Shown: positions 23,701-34,679, counted from the first letter of the stretch. The stretch: 64,000 bases of DNA from Vreelandella populi (GCF_003989825.1 NZ_RZHE01000006.1:434001-498000); one strand, 5' to 3'. Notes: generated from the sequence alone by a model not told the origin. A program made the numbers and translations.

Positions 23701-25216
23701 GACGGAAGAAGTCGGTCAAAAGGCGCGGACGGCTTGAAAGCACCGCCATCGGCGTGTCATCACCCATGGAACCGACAGCTTCCTGGCCGCTTTCCGCGAG
23801 CGGGCGCAGCACCTGGTTACGCTCTTCAAACGTCACCTGGAACATTTTCTGCTGCACGTTGAGCGCGTCGGCATCCATGGATTGAAAGCGCGCAAGCTCG
23901 GTAAGCGCCGATTCAAGATAGTTGGCTTCCTGCTTGAGCCAGCGCTTGTAGGGGTAGGCCGATTTCAGGCGGTCATCGATATCCTGAGTGTGCAGCACTT
24001 CGCCGGTTTGTGTATCGACTGCCAACATCTGCCCTGGGCCTACGCGGCCTTTAGCCACAACATCTTCCGGCTGGTAGCCATAAGTACCAATTTCTGACGC
24101 CAGAGTGATATAGCCGTTCTTGGTGATTACCCAGCGCGCCGGGCGCAGGCCGTTGCGGTCGAGCATACACACCGCCTGGCGGCCGTCGGTCATGACCACG
24201 CCAGCCGGACCGTCCCAGGGCTCCATGTGCATGGAGTTGTATTCGTAGAAAGCGCGCAACTCGGCATCCATGGTCTCGACGTTCTGCCAAGCGGGAGGAA
24301 CCATCATGCGCACGGCACGGTGCAGCTCCATTCCGCCGGTCAGCAACACTTCCAGCATGTTGTCCATGCTCGAGGAGTCGGAGCCTGTGGTATTGACGAT
24401 TTCATCCAGCTTGGCGATATCCGGCAGGCGGTCGTTAACAAAGTTCGCCTTGCGCGAGTTGGCCCAGCCACGGTTGGCTTCGATGGTGTTGATTTCGCCG
24501 TTATGCGCCAGCAGACGGAACGGCTGTGCCAACGGCCAGCGCGGTGCGGTATTGGTCGAAAAGCGCTGGTGGAACACACAGATCGCAGTTTCCAGACGCG
24601 GGTCGTTCAAGTCTTTATAAAATGCCGGAAGGTCTTCCGGCATCACCAGACCTTTATACGACACTACCTCAGAGGAGAGCGACGCCACGTAAAAGTCTTC
24701 ATCGCTGCGCAATGCCTGCTCTGTATAGCGGCGCGCCATGAACAGATCAACGGTGAACTGCTCGCTACTACCGGGTTCGACAAAAATCTGCTCAATGCGC
24801 GGCAGGCAATCAAGTGCCATCGGGCCACAAACGCTTGAATCGGTGGGCACAACGCGCCAGCCGACCACGTTTAGGCCACGCGCACCTAGCTCGCGTTCAA
24901 ACGTTTCACGCGCATTGGCGGCACGAGCGGCATCGTTGGGCAGAAAAACAACGCCCACGGCAAACTGCTCACCCAGTGCCACGCCTAAGGCCTCTTGCCC
25001 CGCCTCGCGCATGAACTGGCTAGGCATTTTAAGCAACAGCCCACAGCCATCACCGGTTTTGCCATCGGCGGCAATTCCGCCACGGTGCGTCATGCAGGTG
25101 AGCGATTCAATGGCCGTTTTCAGCAGGTCGTGACTGGCCTGCCCTTCCATATGAGCGATAAGGCCAAAGCCGCAGTTATCGCGAAACTCGCCAGGCTGGT
25201 GGAGACCTCTATTCAT
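20774..25216 (-). CDS. gltB: Glutamate synthase (NADPH) large subunit
   Basis: Alpha subunit (1,480 aa) that hydrolyses glutamine, channels ammonia and aminates 2-oxoglutarate. The start [20 protein letters not shown] puts the catalytic Cys at residue 15; a 14-residue propeptide must be removed to expose it. The [3Fe-4S] motif is [12 protein letters not shown], after an FMN-binding TIM barrel, and a C-terminal beta-helix GXGXG domain follows. The ATG at 25216 is chosen over 25234 because family members begin near it. It is followed by gltD. Confidence 0.98.
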   Translation of the reverse strand: MNRGLHQPGEFRDNCGFGLIAHMEGQASHDLLKTAIESLTCMTHRGGIAADGKTGDGCGLLLKMPSQFMREAGQEALGVALGEQFAVGVVFLPNDAARAANARETFERELGARGLNVVGWRVVPTDSSVCGPMALDCLPRIEQIFVEPGSSEQFTVDLFMARRYTEQALRSDEDFYVASLSSEVVSYKGLVMPEDLPAFYKDLNDPRLETAICVFHQRFSTNTAPRWPLAQPFRLLAHNGEINTIEANRGWANSRKANFVNDRLPDIAKLDEIVNTTGSDSSSMDNMLEVLLTGGMELHRAVRMMVPPAWQNVETMDAELRAFYEYNSMHMEPWDGPAGVVMTDGRQAVCMLDRNGLRPARWVITKNGYITLASEIGTYGYQPEDVVAKGRVGPGQMLAVDTQTGEVLHTQDIDDRLKSAYPYKRWLKQEANYLESALTELARFQSMDADALNVQQKMFQVTFEERNQVLRPLAESGQEAVGSMGDDTPMAVLSSRPRLLTDFFRQKFAQVTNPPIDPLREAIVMSLETCCGAELNVFKATPEHAHRLILTTPVLSPRKFTALVSQDDPAFASHTLVMGYDPEQQSLKQALAALCQEAESQVKAGKVILVLTDADLPKGQIPIQAALAVGAVHTHLGRLTLRPNANIIVETGYARDAHQMAVLFGVGATAVYPWLAYQVMADMHRCGELTGNPADGRENYRKGLQKGLFKILSKMGISTLASYRGSMLFEAVGLSAEVMDTCFVGMASRIEGAGFAELQIQQELLARDAWIPRKGISQGGMLKYVHGHEYHAYNPDVVMSLQAAVQEGSYAKWKKFAQLVNERPVATIRDLLILKPAQTPVALDEVEPIEALLPRFDSAGMSLGALSPEAHEALAQAMNEAGGRSNSGEGGEDPARYGTIRSSKIKQIASGRFGVTPAYLVNAEVLQIKVAQGAKPGEGGQLPGGKVNELIARLRHAVPGVTLISPPPHHDIYSIEDLAQLIFDLKQINPEAQVSVKLVSEPGIGTIATGVAKAYADLITVSGYDGGTAASPLTSIKHAGSPWELGLPEVHQALRINGLRDKIRLQTDGGLKTGLDVVKAAILGAESFGFGTAPMVALGCKFLRICHLNNCATGVATQDDFLRGEHFRGTVDMVKNYFRFIAEEVRELMALLGVRQLTDLIGRTDLLEVLEGNTASQRKLDLTPLLANDFVPSDAPQFCTVSRNVPHDPGAKNQEVLAALQEAIENQSGGEFSFTITNCDRSVGALTSGAIAKRYGEEGLESAPVTARFTGVAGQSFGVWNARGLNLYLEGDANDYVGKGMNGGSIVIVPPKVSQFESHKTAIIGNTCLYGATGGTLMAAGTAGERFAVRNSGATAVIEGAGDHCCEYMTGGLVCVLGETGVNFGAGMTGGFAYVLDEDRTFVDKYNHELVEIHRVSTEAMEAYRRHLRELITTYVEETGSSRGAAILEDFGDYLRHFWLVKPKAASLGSLLDQSRRQPQ

Positions 25217-25615
25217 GGGCGTGCCTCTAATCAAGGTATTTTATTAGCAGCGTTCTTATGGTTTAATGGCAGGTTTTTATTTTTTTTAGATCTTTTTTTA
25301 CCCGCCTAAAAAGGGCGTTTACCCGGTTCGCTGCTGCAAGAAAATGGTTGCTCAGCATAGCGATTCGCCTACCCATAGCGCAATAACCCGGCGCACGCCA
25401 TTGCAAGAAACCCTTTTCAAATCCGCTATTTGCAACTCACCCTGTTGTTAAAAACACATACACTTCAAGGACTTGCAAAGCGCTAAAACGGTTTTTAAAC
25501 GATAAACAGAAAAGCATTAGACTTTAGTCTAACAACCCTACAAAACCCCATGCCGATAGCGCATACGCCATGCTAATTACATGATGGCCTATTTTCTAAC
25601 ACTGTTCTAAAACGC
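25217..25615 (-). other. gltB upstream region
   Basis: About 400 nt between the aroB terminator and gltB without a credible ORF. It is AT-rich near gltB. It contains a perfect inverted repeat TTAGACT-TT-AGTCTAA at 25517-25532, a possible operator about 300 bp upstream of gltB. A CGCC/GGCG hairpin near 25300-25325 has A rather than T after it on the transcript strand, so it is not a terminator. Confidence 0.45.
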
Positions 25616-25638
25616 AAAAACCCGCCAAAAGGCGGGTT
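25616..25638 (-). terminator. Intrinsic terminator of the pil-aro operon
   Basis: AACCCGCC/GGCGGGTT eight-bp stem around AAAA with five T on the minus strand, 31 nt after the aroB stop. Confidence 0.88.
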
Positions 25639-25668
25639 CAATGAAAGCAGCGCGTTCTTACAAGCGGG

Positions 25669-26775
25669 TTACGCCCGTGGATAGCCGTCTATCAAGTCGC
25701 GCAATGTACTCTCCGGAGTTGTATCGTCGATGCAGGCATCACCTAAGGCATTAAGCAGCACCAGCCGCAGTCTGGCATCCACGTTTTTCTTATCCAGGCG
25801 CATACGGGTTATAAAATCATTACTCGACATGTTCGCAGGTGCGGCTAGCGGCAACCCGGCGCTATCGATAACGGCCTGGGTACGGGCTAGCTCAGCTGCG
25901 CTGATAAAGCCAAGCCGCTCGGAAAGCGCGGCGGCCATGGCCATACCGGCGCCTACCGCCTCGCCATGCAACCAGTTGCCGTACCCTTGATGCGCCTCAA
26001 TGGCGTGACCAAAGGTATGCCCCAAGTTCAAAAGCGCGCGCACGCCCTGCTCGGTTTCATCATCCGCGACAATATCGGCTTTAATCTGACAGCTGCGCGC
26101 AATGGCTTCGCTGACCGTCTCGGGGTCAATCTGGCGTAACGCCGCCATATTGTCCTCCAGCCAGCCAAGAAATACCTTGTCACGAATCAGCCCGTACTTG
26201 ATCACTTCGGCAAGCCCCGCCGAAAGCTCTCGGTCTGGGAGCGTGGCAAGCGTTGCGATATCAATCAGCACCGCCTTGGGCTGCCAGAAAGCGCCAATCA
26301 TGTTCTTGCCAAGCGGATGGTTGACGCCCGTCTTGCCACCGACAGAAGAATCTACCTGGGAAAGCAGCGTGGTGGGCACCTGGATAAAGGCCACTCCGCG
26401 CTGATAGGACGCCGCCGCATAGCCCACCATATCGCCGATTACGCCCCCACCTAACGCGACCAGCGTGCAGCGGCGATTAAAGCCTGCCTCAAGTAGGGCA
26501 TCCCAGATACGATTGACCTGCTCGATGGTTTTGTACTGTTCTCCATCGGGCAGAATCAGCGTGCGTAGCTCTATATCATCCGGAAGATTAGCGCACAGTG
26601 CCTCTAGATAAAGCGGGGCAATGGTTTCATTGGTTACTACCATTACCTGCTTGCCCGCAAGATAAGGCGTCACCGCCTCAGGGTCGCCCAATAGTCCGGC
26701 GCCAATATGGATCGGATAGCTGCGCTCACCCAATGCAACATCAAGCGTGCGCTGGGCGGTGGCGGGTCGAGTCAT
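25669..26775 (-). CDS. aroB: 3-dehydroquinate synthase
   Basis: Second step of the shikimate pathway, NAD- and zinc-dependent. The 368-aa protein has [14 protein letters not shown], the NAD-binding [39 protein letters not shown] and the metal-binding [13 protein letters not shown] with [10 protein letters not shown]. The start overlaps the aroK stop by 4 nt, so the pair is translationally coupled. It is last gene of the pilM-Q-aroK-aroB operon. Confidence 0.98.
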   Translation of the reverse strand: MTRPATAQRTLDVALGERSYPIHIGAGLLGDPEAVTPYLAGKQVMVVTNETIAPLYLEALCANLPDDIELRTLILPDGEQYKTIEQVNRIWDALLEAGFNRRCTLVALGGGVIGDMVGYAAASYQRGVAFIQVPTTLLSQVDSSVGGKTGVNHPLGKNMIGAFWQPKAVLIDIATLATLPDRELSAGLAEVIKYGLIRDKVFLGWLEDNMAALRQIDPETVSEAIARSCQIKADIVADDETEQGVRALLNLGHTFGHAIEAHQGYGNWLHGEAVGAGMAMAAALSERLGFISAAELARTQAVIDSAGLPLAAPANMSSNDFITRMRLDKKNVDARLRLVLLNALGDACIDDTTPESTLRDLIDGYPRA

Positions 26776-27338
26776 GGCGATACCTTTGAGTTAAGCGTTT
26801 CGGTGCTTTCCAGCGGGTCTATCAAGCGGTGCACACGACGCAGAATTTCATTCACCACCGCGCGCGGACTGCGCCGGTCAGTGCGTACGGTAATATCCGA
26901 GGTGGCTCGGTACAGCGGGTCTCGCGCAGCAAACATGTCAATCAGCACTTGCTCGCGGTTAACACACTGCAGAAGCGGGCGGTTGCGATCTTTCGCGGTA
27001 CGCTTGAGCTGCTGATCCACCGTGGTCAGCAGATAAATGACCGTGCCGCGCTCTCGCAACGCTTTGCGGTTCTCTTCACGTAGAACGGCCCCCCCACCGG
27101 TGGCAAGCACCACATTTGAAAGCCGGGTAAGCTCGTCTATCATCTGAATTTCGCGCTGGCGAAAGCCGGGCTCGCCCTCTACATCGAATATCCAGGGAAT
27201 ATCCGCACCGCAGCGGGCTTGAATGGCATGGTCGCTATCATAGAACGAGCGCGCAAGCTCGCCCGCCAACAGGCGGCCTATCGTGCTTTTGCCAGCCCCC
27301 ATGGGGCCAATCAGAAAAAGGTTGGGTAAATCCTGCAT
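26772..27338 (-). CDS. aroK: Shikimate kinase
   Basis: Phosphorylates shikimate with ATP. At 188 aa it carries Walker A ([17 protein letters not shown]), the shikimate-binding [18 protein letters not shown] and GEPGFRQRE, and [11 protein letters not shown]. Its start shares one base with the pilQ stop (TGATG), and its stop overlaps aroB by 4 nt. The C-terminal tail beyond about residue 170 is slightly longer than in E. coli AroK. Confidence 0.97.
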   Translation of the reverse strand: MQDLPNLFLIGPMGAGKSTIGRLLAGELARSFYDSDHAIQARCGADIPWIFDVEGEPGFRQREIQMIDELTRLSNVVLATGGGAVLREENRKALRERGTVIYLLTTVDQQLKRTAKDRNRPLLQCVNREQVLIDMFAARDPLYRATSDITVRTDRRSPRAVVNEILRRVHRLIDPLESTETLNSKVSP

Positions 27339-29041
27339 CAGCGAACCGCCAAGCCATCGTCAAGTAGTCGTGGAGTAATAAAGACTAACAACTCTACCTT
27401 CTCATTGCTCTCTTCGGTATACCGAAACAGGCGTCCGAGCAAAGGAATATCACCTAAAAGCGGTGTTTTGGCCATTTGACTCAGCTGTTCGGTAGTCAAA
27501 ATTCCACCTAGCACCACTGTTTGGCCGTTATCCACCAGCACCTGGGTCTCAATCTGATTAGTATCGATCGGCGGCTCACCGCCAAACCCGGATTCCCGAA
27601 AGCTGTCATTTTTAATCACCAGATCCATGATAATACGGTTATCGGGGGTAATTTGCGGCGTCACTTCCAGCGAAAGTTCAGCTTCCTTGAACTGAGTATC
27701 CGGATTGCCCTGCACATCCACACTCTGAAACGCCCGCTCCTCCCCTTGGCGAATGATGGCTGTGCGCTGGTTGGCAGTGATCACACGAGGCTGGGAAATG
27801 GTCTGGCTTTTGCCTTCGCTCTCCAACGCCCGAAGCTCCAAGTCCAGCAGCACATCACCGGACAAATAGCCAAAGCTGAACCCCGTTCCCGGGCCTGAAG
27901 GTGAACCCAGATCAACGGCCAAGCCGCCGCGTGCCCGGTTCAAGCCACCCGGATTGATGTTACGCCGTGCAAAATTACCGCTTTCCGCCTCCTGAAAGCC
28001 TCGCGTGCTGGAAGCGCCCCAGTTAACCCCTAGCTCTCGAGAGGCGGTATCGCGGGCGATCACGATGCGCGCTTCTATCTGCACCTGGCGCACCGGCACG
28101 TCCAGTCTCGCCAGCGTACGCATGATGCTCTCTACCTGCTCGGCGGTATCCTGTACCCACAGGGCGTTGGTTCTGGGGTCAACGCTAATCCGGCCACGCT
28201 CGGTCAAGAGCCCAAAACCGTCATTGCCGCGCAGCAGTTGGGCAAGATTCTCGGCCCGCGCGTACTTCACCTCAATAAGCTCGCTGACCAGCGGTGACAG
28301 TGTTTCATGGTGGCTCTGGGCCTCGGCTTTTTGTCGTTCAAGCTCGGCAAGCTCCCCAGCAGGTGCCACTAGAATCACGTTGTCGCTCTCACGGCTTGAA
28401 AGCCCCTGGCTGTGTAAAATCAGCGCTAGCGCCTGATCCCAGGGCACGTCGTTAAGGTTCAGGGTAATGCGCCCGGCTACGCTATCACTGGCGATCAGGT
28501 TAAGCCCTGTGAACTCGGCAAGCGTGGCCAGCACGGCGCGGATGTCCATATCCTGAACGTTCAGGCTTAGCCGCTCACCGGTAAAACGACGCTGTGAATC
28601 GTGCTTCTCGGGCTGCACGTCGGTCGCACTTTCCAAATACTCGGTGTTCGAAAGCCCGGTATTCCAAGGCGTTTGAAGAGATATGTGCAACTGATCATCC
28701 ATAGCCTGAGAGGTGTAATCCAGGGGTTTGGTCAGACCTATCACCAGCCGGGTGCGGCCGCCACCTTCCAGTACGCTAATTTGTCCAACGCCGCCCTGAC
28801 CCACTTCAATGTGGCGCTGCCCCAGGCCATTTTGGGTATCGGCCAGATCCAGCGTCAAACGCGGCGGATCATCAAGGTGATACCCCTGTAGCTCGGCTAC
28901 CCCGCCGTTGAACTTAAGCGCTAACTGCATCTCGTCACTGTTCACCGGGTGCACATCGATAGCGGTCAGTACGGACGCCATGGCTGTCCAAGGCATTAGT
29001 GCTAACCCTACCAGGATCATTCGATTCACTAATAAAGCCAT
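27338..29041 (-). CDS. pilQ: Type IV pilus secretin PilQ
   Basis: Outer-membrane channel through which the type IV pilus passes. The 567-aa protein has a signal peptide ([23 protein letters not shown]), one AMIN-type domain at about 20-110, a short secretin/TonB N domain ([29 protein letters not shown]), an N1 repeat and the secretin barrel ending [12 protein letters not shown]. It is shorter than Pseudomonas PilQ, which has two AMIN domains. The start at 29041 is chosen for its AGGAG and signal peptide. It is the last pil gene in pilMNOPQ, coupled to aroK. Confidence 0.95.
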   Translation of the reverse strand: MALLVNRMILVGLALMPWTAMASVLTAIDVHPVNSDEMQLALKFNGGVAELQGYHLDDPPRLTLDLADTQNGLGQRHIEVGQGGVGQISVLEGGGRTRLVIGLTKPLDYTSQAMDDQLHISLQTPWNTGLSNTEYLESATDVQPEKHDSQRRFTGERLSLNVQDMDIRAVLATLAEFTGLNLIASDSVAGRITLNLNDVPWDQALALILHSQGLSSRESDNVILVAPAGELAELERQKAEAQSHHETLSPLVSELIEVKYARAENLAQLLRGNDGFGLLTERGRISVDPRTNALWVQDTAEQVESIMRTLARLDVPVRQVQIEARIVIARDTASRELGVNWGASSTRGFQEAESGNFARRNINPGGLNRARGGLAVDLGSPSGPGTGFSFGYLSGDVLLDLELRALESEGKSQTISQPRVITANQRTAIIRQGEERAFQSVDVQGNPDTQFKEAELSLEVTPQITPDNRIIMDLVIKNDSFRESGFGGEPPIDTNQIETQVLVDNGQTVVLGGILTTEQLSQMAKTPLLGDIPLLGRLFRYTEESNEKVELLVFITPRLLDDGLAVR

Positions 29042-29075
29042 GGCGTGCTCCTGTAAGGTTGAAATCAGTAACGTG

Positions 29076-29606
29076 TTATCGTGCGTCCAACACAAGAGAG
29101 GCTGTACGTGCCTGCCACCCTTGTGGTGTAGAGATGCGTTCGGCAATACGCACTTCCTGCCGGGTAATCTGCGTAATACGTCCTTTATCGCTGCCCACAT
29201 ACGCCCCCTGGGGTGCGCTGGTTACCTGCCCCTCCGGTGTCTCGATCAGGGCAACGCGTTGCTCGCCCATGACAAGCGTGCCCACCAGGCGCAGCTCGGC
29301 AAGCGTAAAATGCTCAAGAGGCTCCAACGGGCGCGGCGTTTGTGGTGCAAGTGCATCTAGCGCTATTGAAGGGTCGCGCTCGGCAGTGGCATCCAGTAAC
29401 TGAAAGGGGCTGCGGCTTTCCGCGTAGCGATACGTCACCGAAGAAGTGATGGAGAATGGTTCGATCACATCATGTGCAGAGGCGTCAGTTGCACGGGTTT
29501 GAGATAAGTGGCGCAGCTCGGCCAACGTAACGTCCAAGCGCTCTAACTCCGAGTCGGCACATCCTGCAAGCCAAAGCATACCAAGCAAGCTGATTAGCCA
29601 CTTCAT
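29076..29606 (-). CDS. pilP: Type IV pilus lipoprotein PilP
   Basis: Inner-membrane lipoprotein that links the PilMNO platform to the PilQ secretin. The 176-aa protein begins MKWLISLLGMLWLAGCADSE, a lipoprotein signal with lipobox LAGC. The C-terminal HR domain includes FTLAELRLVGTLVMGEQRVALIETPEG, typical of PilP. The start overlaps pilO by 4 nt, and pilQ follows after 34 nt. Confidence 0.93.
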   Translation of the reverse strand: MKWLISLLGMLWLAGCADSELERLDVTLAELRHLSQTRATDASAHDVIEPFSITSSVTYRYAESRSPFQLLDATAERDPSIALDALAPQTPRPLEPLEHFTLAELRLVGTLVMGEQRVALIETPEGQVTSAPQGAYVGSDKGRITQITRQEVRIAERISTPQGWQARTASLVLDAR

Positions 29607-30259
29607 GGGGGGCCCTCTTGACGCTCATCGTCATGCGTCTGACCTGCTTCACCATAGGCTTTTGCTACCAGCTTCAATGCTAGCATGTCGCTTTGCGGAT
29701 CAACTGGGGCAAGTGTAAAAGCATGCTGAGTGATCAGCCGCGGCAACGTACTTATGTCACGAATAAACTGCGCTAGCTGGTGATAACCGCCCTGTACCTG
29801 AATATCCAGCGGGTACTCGATATAGGCAGCGCGCGCAATGGCGGGCTGCAGCTGGATGGCTTCAATAACAAGCTGGTTATCGTCGGCGGCGTTGATAATG
29901 CTATCCAACAAGACGGTAGTATCGGCGTGGGGCATTAACGTTGCGCGCACCTGAACCATCTGCGCCTCCAGCTCCGCCAGCTGTGTACGTGTATGGGCAA
30001 GCAGCCCGGCCGCGTGAACGCTCCCTCGATAGTCGTTTAATAAGCGGACTTCCTGGCGCTGGGCGGCAGCCAGCGCCGTACGATAGTCGCCAGCCCACCA
30101 CCAGCCAGTGAGCGTTAGCGCGACTAGAAATACCAGCACACCGCTAAGCACTTTCACCGCCCAGGGCCAGGCGCCTGCTTCTTGAAGATCCAGCGCTTGC
30201 CAGTCAAGGGTGCGCAGACGCTGCCACTCCTCTCGCCACTGCCGGACATAGCCCTTCAT
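29603..30259 (-). CDS. pilO: Type IV pilus assembly protein PilO
   Basis: Bitopic inner-membrane protein that pairs with PilN. The 218-aa protein has a cytoplasmic N-terminus, one transmembrane helix at about residues 34-53 (VLSGVLVFLVALTLTGWWW), a coiled coil at about 60-105 and a ferredoxin-like periplasmic domain with YPLDIQVQGGYHQLAQFIRDISTLPRLI. It overlaps pilN and pilP by 4 nt each, indicating tight translational coupling. Confidence 0.94.
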   Translation of the reverse strand: MKGYVRQWREEWQRLRTLDWQALDLQEAGAWPWAVKVLSGVLVFLVALTLTGWWWAGDYRTALAAAQRQEVRLLNDYRGSVHAAGLLAHTRTQLAELEAQMVQVRATLMPHADTTVLLDSIINAADDNQLVIEAIQLQPAIARAAYIEYPLDIQVQGGYHQLAQFIRDISTLPRLITQHAFTLAPVDPQSDMLALKLVAKAYGEAGQTHDDERQEGPP

Positions 30260-30825
30260 GGCGGTCCCTCCTTATCGGCCAACAAGGAAGACGACCGCGC
30301 CTGCGCTATCTCTAACGTGAAGTTGCGCTGACCTTCGGGTCCGCTGGTTACTTCAGAAAGTACCGGCGCATCTAACCCCGGCTGTTCAGCCAAGCGGCGC
30401 AGCTGCTCAGATACCTGATGTTCATTCTGGGCTACTGCCGTTATATTTATCTGGTTATGACGGCGCTCAAGGTGCCGGTAGGTCACGCCGTCTGCAAGGC
30501 TTGCCGCAAGGTCATTAAACAGGCACAAGGTGTCCGTTCGTGCCATAAGCAAGCGTTTGAAACGCGCTAGCTGCTGGTCAAGATGCGTCACCTCCTTCTG
30601 ATAGCGCTCAGCCTGGGCAATTTCATCATCAAAGTGCGCTATGTGGGCCACGATATGGGCATTGCGCTGCTGCTGTGCCACAAGCGTTTTCTGGTAGCCG
30701 TAAGCCACCGCACCGCCAAGCCCGGCCCCTAACGCACCTGAAAGCAGCATGGTTATATAAAACATCCGCGTACGCTTTACGCGTCGTGCCTCTCGCCAAG
30801 CCAACAGGTTGATATTACGGCTCAT
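30256..30825 (-). CDS. pilN: Type IV pilus assembly protein PilN
   Basis: Bitopic inner-membrane protein whose cytoplasmic N-terminus binds PilM. The start MSRNINLLAWREARR contains the conserved INLLPWRE-type PilM-binding motif. A transmembrane helix follows at about residues 22-45, then a coiled coil and a small periplasmic domain. The 189-aa gene overlaps pilM and pilO by 4 nt. Confidence 0.95.
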   Translation of the reverse strand: MSRNINLLAWREARRVKRTRMFYITMLLSGALGAGLGGAVAYGYQKTLVAQQQRNAHIVAHIAHFDDEIAQAERYQKEVTHLDQQLARFKRLLMARTDTLCLFNDLAASLADGVTYRHLERRHNQINITAVAQNEHQVSEQLRRLAEQPGLDAPVLSEVTSGPEGQRNFTLEIAQARSSSLLADKEGPP

Positions 30826-31895
30826 AAACCCACCCGCATGGCTAGCCCACAGGCATTAAGCAGTGCCGGTAAATCCTCAGACAATGTTTGCCCATCAAGA
30901 CGCTTATTGAGCTGCATAGTCTGGAGCGGGTTACCCAACGTCACCGGTATACCGCAGGCAGTCGCGATATGGTCAGCCAAGCCAGGCACGCTACTTGAAC
31001 CGCCCACCAGCACCAGATGAGTTACTTCAATTGACCGCCCCTGGGTATAGTAGAGCTGTAACGCACGGGCCACCTGCCGTGCCAACGCTTCCAGAAAAGG
31101 CGTGAGCAACGCGTGTTGAAAATCACCGGGTAGCCCACGCCTTTTAGCCTGCTCGGCGGCTGCCTTATCAAGCGCATAATGCGCCTGAACGGCCTGGGTT
31201 AACTGCTCGCCGCCTACCGGGCTATCGTGGGTATAAACAATGCGCGTTTCTTGAATAACGTGAAATGAGCTGACAACAGCACCTATATCTACCAATCCCA
31301 CACAGGTGGGTGAACCGTGGTTCAGGGGTAGATAAGCGCTCATTGCGGCAAACGCACGCTCTATTGCAAAGGTTTCCATATCGACGGCTACCGGCTCAAG
31401 ACCTGCTTGTTCCAGCGCCTCGGTCCAGTGCCAGATATCCTGCTGACGACAGGCAACAAGCAGAATTTGCTGTAAATGCGGCGACGAATGCACGGGCCCC
31501 AGAGAGAGGAAATCAAACGCTACGTCATTGAACGCAAAGGGCAGATGGTGGTCTGACTCCACCATCAAGCGCTCTTCAACTTCCTCCTCGTTCAACGCAG
31601 CGGGAAGGGTGAGCATTTTAGTGATAGCCGCACTTGAAGGGATGGCAATAGCGGCTTTGCGGGTAGATGGCCTGGCATCATCAAGCGCCTGACCCAAGGT
31701 ATGCGCGACGTCCTTGATATTATGAATACGCCCTTCACCCACTGCGTTATCACTTAGTGGACGAATCGCATAGCTTTCTACCTGGTAGGTATTACGGCTT
31801 TTTTTAAGCTCAAGAAGCTTGACGGCAGACGAGGTAATATCGACGCCAATCAAGCTTTTACTGGCTTTTAGTAAGCGCATTGTAGGTTTAGCCAT
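30822..31895 (-). CDS. pilM: Type IV pilus assembly protein PilM
   Basis: Actin-like cytoplasmic ATPase-fold protein that forms a ring under the pilus platform. The 357-aa protein shows SLIGVDITSSAVKLLEL (phosphate-1 loop), VGLVDIGAVVSSFHVIQ and LVLVGGSSSVPGLADHI, all FtsA/MreB-type motifs. The ATG at 31895 is preferred over 31931; M18 is also possible. It is first gene of the pil operon, divergent from mrcA, as in Pseudomonas. Confidence 0.95.
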   Translation of the reverse strand: MAKPTMRLLKASKSLIGVDITSSAVKLLELKKSRNTYQVESYAIRPLSDNAVGEGRIHNIKDVAHTLGQALDDARPSTRKAAIAIPSSAAITKMLTLPAALNEEEVEERLMVESDHHLPFAFNDVAFDFLSLGPVHSSPHLQQILLVACRQQDIWHWTEALEQAGLEPVAVDMETFAIERAFAAMSAYLPLNHGSPTCVGLVDIGAVVSSFHVIQETRIVYTHDSPVGGEQLTQAVQAHYALDKAAAEQAKRRGLPGDFQHALLTPFLEALARQVARALQLYYTQGRSIEVTHLVLVGGSSSVPGLADHIATACGIPVTLGNPLQTMQLNKRLDGQTLSEDLPALLNACGLAMRVGL

Positions 31896-32073
31896 GCCGC
31901 CTGAGATGCCTGACCTGTAGTGATGCAGCAATTTTCTCAGGTAGTGCGCCGTTAAATTTACGGTATATCAACACTGGTGGCCGGTGCCTCGCCTTCCTAT
32001 AATGGCAGCCAATTGCGCGATACGGCCGTTTAAGCGCCGATCCTATTCTTCTTATCATGGGTGCCCCCTGTTC

Positions 32074-34602
32074 ATGACGTTTTTGCGAACCCTTATCCTG
32101 TCGCTGTTTTTTCTTGTCGTTTCGTTAGTCGGTGCCGCCGCGCTTGCCGTGGTGGGTGCCGCTATCTATTTTTCTCCTGGCTTACCCGATGTTCGTCAGT
32201 TGCAAAACTTCGAGCTGCATTCACCGCTACGCATTTTCACCAACGACGGCAAGCTGATTGGTGAATTTGGTGAAGAGCGCCGGGTGGTGGTGGATTTCGA
32301 CGAAATTCCTCAGGACATGGTGAACGCCCTGATCGCCGCCGAGGACACCAATTACTTTGACCACGCTGGTGTCGACCCCCGAGGGCTCGCCCGGGCGGCA
32401 GTCGAGCTTGCTCAGAGCGGCGGCGCCATTCAGTCAGGCGGCTCGACCATTACCATGCAGGTCGCGCGTAACTACATGTTGACGCTGGACCAGACCTTCA
32501 CGCGTAAAATCCGTGAGATCCTGCTTGCTCTGCAGATGGAGAAAGTGCTGAGCAAGGAAGAGATCTTCGAACTTTACGTTAACAAAATTTTCTTAGGAAA
32601 TCGAGCCTACGGCATTGCAGCGGCGGCCGATACCTATTACGACAAGCCGCTTTCTGAACTGACCTTGGCGGAGACCGCCATGATCGCAGGGTTGCCCAAA
32701 GCGCCCTCGGCGTTCAACCCGCTGGCCAACTCGGAGCGCTCGCTCATTCGCCGCAACTGGATTCTTTTCCGGATGCGTGAGCTTGGCTATATCGATGACA
32801 GCCTGTATCAGACAGCAGTACAGGAGCCGGTTACCGCACGCCGGCACTATACCCAGACGGAAGTGGATGCTTCTTATGTGGCCGAAATGGCCCGTCAATA
32901 CGCGGTTGAGCGCTTTGGCGACACCGCCTATACCGGCGGCTACCGAATCTATACAACGCTGGACAGCAAACTGCAGCCGTTCGCCCGCGATGCGCTGGCT
33001 AATGGCCTGCGTGAGTATGATTTACGCCACGGCTGGCGCGGTGCCGAGCAGCACGATATTGCACCAAGCCTAGTTGAAGCACAGGAGCGTACGGCAACCC
33101 AAGGGCTGGAAGAAGAGCTGTCTGAATCGCCAGAGATTCGCCAGACCGCGCGCCAAGCCGCCGAACGTAGCCAGACAGAAATTGCCGGTATTGAGGGCGA
33201 TGTCAGTAACTGGCTGCAAGTGCTGGAGCGTACGCCCAACTATGGCCTTCTGCAGCCGGCCATTGTGGTGGAAAGCGGCGGTCGTGAAATGCAGGTACTG
33301 ACCCGCGGCGGAGAGCTGAAAACCATTGGGTGGGATGGTTTGAGCTGGGCCCGCCAGTACCAAAGCCCGCGCAGCCGTGGTGCTGAACCAAGCTCTGCCG
33401 ACCAGATTGCCGTGCGTGGCGATTTGATTCGGGTCATCGAAGCCGAGGACGGTACCGTGCGCCTTTCCCAGCGCCCGGATGCGGAAGGCTCGCTAGTGGC
33501 CCAGGATCCGCGCACCGGCGCTATTCTTGCCCTGCAGGGCGGGTTTGATTTCAATGCCAGTAAGTTTAACCGCGCCATTCAGGCACAGCGTCAGGCAGGC
33601 TCTATCTTCAAGCCGTTTATCTATCTGGCAGCACTCCAGGATGGTGAAATGAATGCGGCAAGCGTGGTCAACGACGCGCCGGTCGTACTTAATGACGGCA
33701 GCAACTCACTATGGCGCCCCGTCAACTCCAGCCGTGATTTCCAGGGTCCCATGCGCCTGCGCCCGGCACTCGCCCGCTCGCGTAACCTGGTCACCATCCG
33801 CGTTCTACAGACCATGGGGCTGGACCACACGATTAATTATCTGGAAGGTTTTGGCTTTGCCTCCGGCCGCCTGCCGCATGGCCTCTCCTTGGCACTGGGT
33901 AGTGCCAGCTTGACACCAATGGAAATGACCAACGCCTATTCGGTTATTGCCAACGGTGGCTTCCAGGTGGCTCCGTGGTTTATTGAGCGTGTCACCCGTA
34001 ACGATGACCACGAACTCATCGATGAAGCGACACCTCAAGTTGCCTGCCCCAGCTGTGCAGAGGGCCAGGAAACCGTAGAAATCAATGGCCGTGAATACCC
34101 GGTAGCCGAGCGTGTTGCCGACGCCGCTGCGGTCTATATCCTCCGCGACATGATGCGTGACGTCATTACCTCAGGCACCGGGCGTGGCGCATTAAGCCTT
34201 AACCGCGAAGATATCGTAGGTAAAACCGGCACCACCAACAGTCAGCGTGATGCCTGGTTTGCCGGTTTTAACAGCGACTTGGTCACTACGGTATGGGTGG
34301 GTAAAGACAGTAACGAAACCATTGCGGAATACGGCGCCAATGCAGCCCTGCCCATCTGGACCGCGTTTATGGCCAACGCGCTGGAAGGCACGCCCAACGC
34401 CATGCCGGAGCGTCCTGATACCGTTGTCACCGCTCAGGTAGACCCCAATACGGGTCGTCGTTTGCAGGATGGACAAAGCGGTGGTATCACCGAGTTCTTC
34501 CATCGCGATCACCTGCCCGATTACCAGCCGCGCGGCATTAGCCGTGAACTGGAAGAAGCCAGCGGCTCGCAAGGCTCAGGCACCGCGGAATCGATCTTCT
34601 AA
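32074..34602 (+). CDS. mrcA: Penicillin-binding protein 1A
   Basis: Bifunctional peptidoglycan glycosyltransferase and transpeptidase. The 842-aa protein has an N-terminal membrane anchor (FLRTLILSLFFLVVSLVGAAAL), a GT51 domain with EDTNYFDHAGVD and GGSTITMQVARN, an OB-like insert, and a transpeptidase with nucleophile S510 in SIFKPF, SRN (ARSRNLV) and KTG (VGKTGTTN, K717). The ATG at 32074 is chosen over 31984 since family members start just before the membrane helix; the ribosome binding site is weak. The gene is divergent from pilM. Confidence 0.96.
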   Translation: MTFLRTLILSLFFLVVSLVGAAALAVVGAAIYFSPGLPDVRQLQNFELHSPLRIFTNDGKLIGEFGEERRVVVDFDEIPQDMVNALIAAEDTNYFDHAGVDPRGLARAAVELAQSGGAIQSGGSTITMQVARNYMLTLDQTFTRKIREILLALQMEKVLSKEEIFELYVNKIFLGNRAYGIAAAADTYYDKPLSELTLAETAMIAGLPKAPSAFNPLANSERSLIRRNWILFRMRELGYIDDSLYQTAVQEPVTARRHYTQTEVDASYVAEMARQYAVERFGDTAYTGGYRIYTTLDSKLQPFARDALANGLREYDLRHGWRGAEQHDIAPSLVEAQERTATQGLEEELSESPEIRQTARQAAERSQTEIAGIEGDVSNWLQVLERTPNYGLLQPAIVVESGGREMQVLTRGGELKTIGWDGLSWARQYQSPRSRGAEPSSADQIAVRGDLIRVIEAEDGTVRLSQRPDAEGSLVAQDPRTGAILALQGGFDFNASKFNRAIQAQRQAGSIFKPFIYLAALQDGEMNAASVVNDAPVVLNDGSNSLWRPVNSSRDFQGPMRLRPALARSRNLVTIRVLQTMGLDHTINYLEGFGFASGRLPHGLSLALGSASLTPMEMTNAYSVIANGGFQVAPWFIERVTRNDDHELIDEATPQVACPSCAEGQETVEINGREYPVAERVADAAAVYILRDMMRDVITSGTGRGALSLNREDIVGKTGTTNSQRDAWFAGFNSDLVTTVWVGKDSNETIAEYGANAALPIWTAFMANALEGTPNAMPERPDTVVTAQVDPNTGRRLQDGQSGGITEFFHRDHLPDYQPRGISRELEEASGSQGSGTAESIF

Positions 34603-34642
34603 ACGATGCTTAGCGCTAAGTAACAGCTAGCTTAAGAAACGT

Positions 34643-34679
34643 AAAAGCCCGGAAACCTAATGGTTTCCGGGCTTTTTTA
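34643..34679 (+). terminator. Bidirectional terminator between mrcA and the TRAP permease
   Basis: Long stem AAAGCCCGGAAACC/GGTTTCCGGGCTTT with a short loop, T run on the plus strand (seven T) and AAAA on the other side. It serves both convergent genes. Confidence 0.93.
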
